Assembly: GCF_000417875.1 (NCBI RefSeq) | Contig: NW_006920871.1 | Span: 1,067,459-1,131,458, forward strand | Length of the DNA stretch: 64,000 nucleotides | Reading direction: 5' to 3' | Source: Pseudozyma flocculosa PF-1 | Lineage: Eukaryota > Basidiomycota > Ustilaginomycetes > Ustilaginales > Ustilaginaceae | Shown: positions 60,723 to 64,000 of the stretch, piece by piece | Layout: every line of letters starts with the position of its first letter | How positions within the stretch are numbered: the stretch's first letter is position 1 | Program-made: the position numbers and the translations under genes | Notes under the pieces: generated by a model | The model's database searches: none | Seen by the model: the letters and a program-made list of their open reading frames with translations, nothing else | Told to the model about the DNA's origin: nothing

Positions 60723-61483
60723 CCTCCCCCCCGGTGGCCCCCTCCCTTCTCAGCTGTGCTTGCTGGGTTAACGCCGAGGCGCCTGACCGACCGATGCGCT
60801 CTTCTCGGGCACCAGAGCAGGCGACTGGCTCTGCCGGCCCTGCAGCTGAAAAGAAAAACCACGGGCAGGGCACGCCAAATCCGTAAAATCCAGGGGTTTG
60901 CGGTATGTCCGGGTCGAAAATGGGCTGGGCGCCGGCGTGGTGCGCCCAATCCTCGAGGTTAAGTCCGGAGAGCGATGGCGTGCTGGCCCCTATCGCCGAG
61001 GCTTGCGCCATTTTCCCGGACTTTGCACACCGAGGACGCTGTTATCGCCGGAAAATCTGCTTAAGCCCGTGAAACTCCCGGAGCTAACAAACCGTCGAGG
61101 CTGTATCTCCGTGCGAGATGCAGCCACGCCCACGTTTCCACCGGAACTCACCTTCTCGTAAAGTCCGGACGAGCTTGCCGGAAGCCCAAAGTCCGGGCCT
61201 CCGGCCAAGGTCCGGACCTAAGCTCACCGAAGAGGCCGTTAGCGCCGAGAATTCTGCACTAAGTCCGTGAAGTTTACGGAGCTAACCGTACCTCCGGGCC
61301 GTTCCCGCGTCGAAGCTACAGCGCGGCCGCTCGCCCTCGACCCATTGACCCCGGGCGGACCAGTCTGCCAAAGGCCCGGGGAGGCGGATGGACCAGATCG
61401 AAAGGTACATAAACCTGTCCAACCCCCCTTCCCTTCCTTCCTTCCCTTCCATTCCATCAGGAGGCCGCCAGCTGGCAGAGCCC

Positions 61484-61697
61484 CAGTGGTTGGCGCACCA
61501 CTCTAAAGAATGCGGCCTAAAATAATCCCCCAGTGGCTGGCGACCACTTTAAAGAACTCGGCCTAAAAAATTCCCCAGGTGGCTGGATCGCCCAAGTGGC
61601 TGGATCCCTCTAAGTGGCTGGCGAGCACTCTAAAGACTTCGGCCTAAAATAAGCCCCAGTGGTTTGGCGCACCACTCTAAAGATCTCGGCCTCAAGA
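61484..61697. repeat. Right array, four or more 46-47 bp units, inverted relative to the left
   Basis: Units begin at about 61498, 61544, 61625 and 61672, each with CTCTAAAGA or CTTTAAAGA followed by CGGCCTAAAA. The longer step between the second and third holds extra AAGTGGCTGGATC words. Confidence 0.85.
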
Positions 61698-62694
61698 ATA
61701 GAACCTGTAGTAGGGACCAAAGAGGTTGTCTGTGGTTGACTGATACGAACCACCGCTTGCAGGTTAGCCGGTAGTGGTAGCAGCCAAGAATCAAACGAGC
61801 ACCTCCGCGAAGGCCCGCGAGTCAGAGCCCTTATGAGGAGGTCCAGCCAAGCTTGCGCATGGGCTGAGCGGATCATCAGTAGTATGTATCCGCGAGCTCG
61901 ACACTTGGGATCGAGTCCGCTGTTCGACTGATGCCTCTGCGTGCGGCTTGCGAGGAAAGGGGGATGGGTGCCGGCCGGGCTGCTGGAAGGGAAATCCGCA
62001 AAAGGCGCCACGAGACTGACGCCGCGCGCGTCCGCGGCTGCCTAGGTGACCTAGGAGGCGCGTCCACTGAGGCAGACTAAGCCCCTTTGACCGCATGGAC
62101 GGGCACGAGGATGGCAAAGGCCGTACGCTCCGCAGTGTACGAGCGGCTCGCATGCGGCTGCGTCGGGTCGGGACCACCCCGCCCCGCCCGTGCTCGCAGT
62201 CTGTCCGTCCTCGAAAGGCCGTCGCGTGGCTCGCTGTTCGCACTCTCGGTCTCCCGATTCCGCGGGCCCGACTCCTAACCAGACCGGACGAGCCGGAGCT
62301 GGAGAAGCGTGCCTCGGCACTACAGGTTCCATCTCGCTGCGGGCATGGTCGAGTCCACGTCGTTCCGCAGGCTGAGAGGGTCCGGCTGGTGCACCCTCGG
62401 TCAGGGCCGCCACTTCCGAGCGTGATCTTCTGCTGGCGTGTGATCTCTTCGCCAGGTCATTTGGAACCTGGAGCCTCGTGCAGCGGCGCGACGGCCACCT
62501 TGCTGTTGGCACGCCTGCAGTCCGGCTGGCTTTCGAACGCGTCCGCTGCTCTCCTGGCATCAAGGGCCCATCACGCGCGCTGACGCGTTCGCCTGATCCA
62601 GTCCTCCCCCTGAATGAACGCGTCGGACGCGGTTTCTGGTCCCGCTCGCTCTGATTTTCGCCATCCCGGGGGTACAGCCCGTCCTCAGTGGAAG
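61698..62694. other. Gap between the element and the 31-bp array
   Basis: About 1 kb. Long frames are open on both strands but have no domain or family features. I see no gene I can support. Confidence 0.35.
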
Positions 62695-62728
62695 CTCGGT
62701 CAACTGGCAGGCCCTGACCCTGCATCCT

Positions 62729-63016
62729 CGGCGATACCGTCCCAACCTCGGAATTCTATCGGCGATACCGTCCTTGAGCCCCGGTGTCCTCGGCGTTACC
62801 GCTCTGAATCCTCAGCGTCTCCGGCGATACCGGTCCTATTCTGTGATTTCACGGCGATACCGTGCTATCTCCTTGGTCCACCGGCGATACCGCTGCCATC
62901 CCTGTAATTCCCCTCGGCGATATGGCCTCCATTGCGTGATTCTCCCGGCGATAGGACGCATGCCTCGGATTTTTCGGTGCTTAGAGCGCTATGGCGCCAT
63001 TTCTTCGGTGTTTAGA
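62729..63016. repeat. 31-bp tandem array with CGGCGATACCG core (10 units)
   Basis: Core positions begin at 62729, 62760, 62791, 62822, 62852, 62882, 62915, 62946, 62975 and 63006, so the step is 29-33 bp, mostly 31. The first six are CGGCGATACCG or one change from it; the last four drift (CGGCGATATGG, CGGCGATAGGA, CGGTGCTTAGA, CGGTGTTTAGA). Between cores a GTGATTTC/GTAATTCC-like word recurs. The period is not a multiple of three, which argues against coding. The core has the form CGG-N5-CCG. Confidence 0.9.
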
Positions 63017-63749
63017 CGGATCTGGGCCGTGATTCCTCAGGCTTTGGCGATCCAGCCCATGTCCGGGGGTACGTCCGTGTTACACGCGTTGCTCTTTCAG
63101 CGATTCGGCCAGTCTCCCGTGGCTTTCACGCTTTCTCTCGCTCTTTTCGCGCTCTCCCGGTTGTCTTCGACGGGGCGGATCCTCCACGGGGCCGGTCTGG
63201 CTCCCGCTGTTTTCCGTGATCCGCATGCCGGCTGTGTCGTGATTTCGCAGGCGAGGCGGATCGCGTCCCGTCGCGTGCCCCTCCCCGCTGGCTCCGTCTC
63301 GCTCGCCACGCTCGCCTTTCGGCCGAGCAGATTCGGAATGCCCGGCACCCTTCCTCGCATTCTGTCTGCCCTCCTGACTGCAAAAGAACTCGATCCTGGC
63401 AGGATCCGGAGTGAGCAGCAAGCCATCCAAAGAGCGGATCGTCCAAGTTGAGCCGACGCCGTGATGCGCCTTGGTGCGATCGTGATGCTGGACAGCCAGA
63501 AACGCCAGGCGCGCCTCACAGGGGAAAATTGCCCATGGGAGAGGCGCGTTCGCCACCTTTCCCCTCCTCCACCATCATCGTCTCCTCCTCCGCCGGTCCC
63601 GTCGACGGTCCCACCGCCGTACCGACGTTGCTGCCGCCACCTCTTGACGCTATCATCACCTAAAACCAGCACTCCCTGTCCCACTGCCTGCGCCCCGCTT
63701 CACCTCGCCTTGCCTCCCTCGCCTCTCGCTCTCGCATCGACCAAGCACA
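63017..63749. promoter_or_regulatory. Upstream region of the terminal family C gene
   Basis: About 730 bp between the 31-bp array and the start codon. The last 100 bp are strongly pyrimidine-rich, as in front of other genes here. No TATA box is obvious. Confidence 0.4.
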
Positions 63750-64000
63750 ATGGCTCCGCTTCGCGCCACGTTTTGCGCTTTCACCAGCTCGCCCACAGAG
63801 CTCCTCAAACTGGTCAAGGCTGACTCTCTGATCTGCTTCGACCCTCCTGAGGAGTACGTGCCTCTCGACCTCGAAGAGTACAGCACCTGGGTCGAGGTCG
63901 GTTTTCTCGAGTCCTGGCTCATCCGTATCCCGCCACCGCTCTGCGACCAGACCGTCTCTGCCCATTCCGTTCTGCGCCTGGAGCTGCTTCCTGCTGCGAC
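63750..64000 (+). CDS. Family C protein, copy 7 (partial, runs off the window)
   Basis: The ATG at 63750 opens MAPLRATFCAFTSSPTELLK, the family C opening (compare DFCAFTISSDELVR in copy 1). It continues with a STWVEVGFLESWLIRIPPPL block equivalent to AWVYVGEIDRHCIRVPTEFK. The first 83 codons are open to the window edge. No signal peptide. It is the only member lying directly downstream of the 31-bp array. Confidence 0.8.
   Translation, partial: MAPLRATFCAFTSSPTELLKLVKADSLICFDPPEEYVPLDLEEYSTWVEVGFLESWLIRIPPPLCDQTVSAHSVLRLELLPAA

Larger units (their letters stand above)
60638..61697. mobile_element. Candidate non-autonomous element bounded by inverted arrays of a 46-47 bp unit
   Basis: The left end (60638-60722) has two units reading CCACTGGGG..TTATTTTAGGCCGA..TCTTTAGAG. 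The right end (about 61484-61697) has four in the opposite orientation, reading CCACTCTAAAGA..CGGCCTAAAATAA..CCCAGTGG. Unit steps are 47 bp at left and 46-47 bp at right, with one longer step. The junction between units is itself palindromic (AGTGGTT-CGCCA-AACCACT). The 760-bp interior has no convincing ORF but carries a diverged direct duplication (about 61031-61088 and 61226-61286, sharing TCTGC..AAG.CCGTGAA and GGAGCTAAC). This organisation fits a foldback-like or MITE-like element. No target-site duplication was confirmed. Confidence 0.55.

Noticed and set aside
61860..61960. Possible tRNA-like T-arm wording (GGGATCGAGTCC)
   Set aside because: No matching acceptor stem, D-arm or anticodon arm could be built around it.
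62774..63451. 225-residue + strand open frame over the 31-bp array
   Set aside because: The repeat period is not a multiple of three, the protein is a frame-rotating Arg/Ser repeat, and no domain is visible; it is open only because of base composition.

Overview
This window reads as nuclear DNA of a GC-rich basidiomycete fungus. Short introns with GTGAGT/GTAAG donors, eukaryotic housekeeping genes (exosome MTR3, DNA polymerase alpha, a CLASP, a mitochondrial carrier, a DUF2015 protein) and tandem families of small secreted proteins point to a smut-type lineage (Ustilaginomycotina). The lineage is inferred from style and cannot be proved from the sequence alone. Introns were placed by hand from splice sites, reading frame and family conservation.

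Layout. Positions 1-5.2 kb are housekeeping: the 3' end of an unknown gene, exosome subunit MTR3 (-), a uracil phosphoribosyltransferase of the bacterial Upp type (+), and a mitochondrial carrier (-). From 6.5 to 18.7 kb lies a secreted-protein island. It holds four tandem + strand paralogs (family A, signal peptide plus conserved KRH dibasic site), two - strand helical secreted paralogs (family B), and a possibly related pair (family B'), one intact and one lacking its N-terminus. From 18.7 to 36 kb housekeeping resumes: DUF2015 protein, a lower-GC relic-rich gap, DNA polymerase alpha, an unknown coiled-coil protein, and CLASP.

From 36 kb to the end is an accessory region. Its centre is family C, an unrecognised family of about 365-residue, intronless proteins without signal peptides: six intact copies between 39.0 and 49.9 kb, degraded copies at 57.9-58.7 kb, and a seventh copy running off the window end. 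The intact cluster, with an adjoining zinc alcohol dehydrogenase, is flanked by two diverged copies of a three-part module: a decayed Zn2Cys6 transcription-factor gene, a short shared segment, and a gene for a coiled-coil protein ending in a Cys/His zinc-knuckle-like motif. The last 7 kb hold pseudogene debris, an element bounded by inverted arrays of a 46-47 bp unit, and a 31-bp tandem array with a CGG-N5-CCG core lying upstream of the last family C gene.

How the genes work together is mostly inference. The A/B proteins look like a secreted, effector-type arsenal. Family C looks like a lineage-specific, birth-and-death intracellular family maintained in a rearranging, repeat-rich locus.
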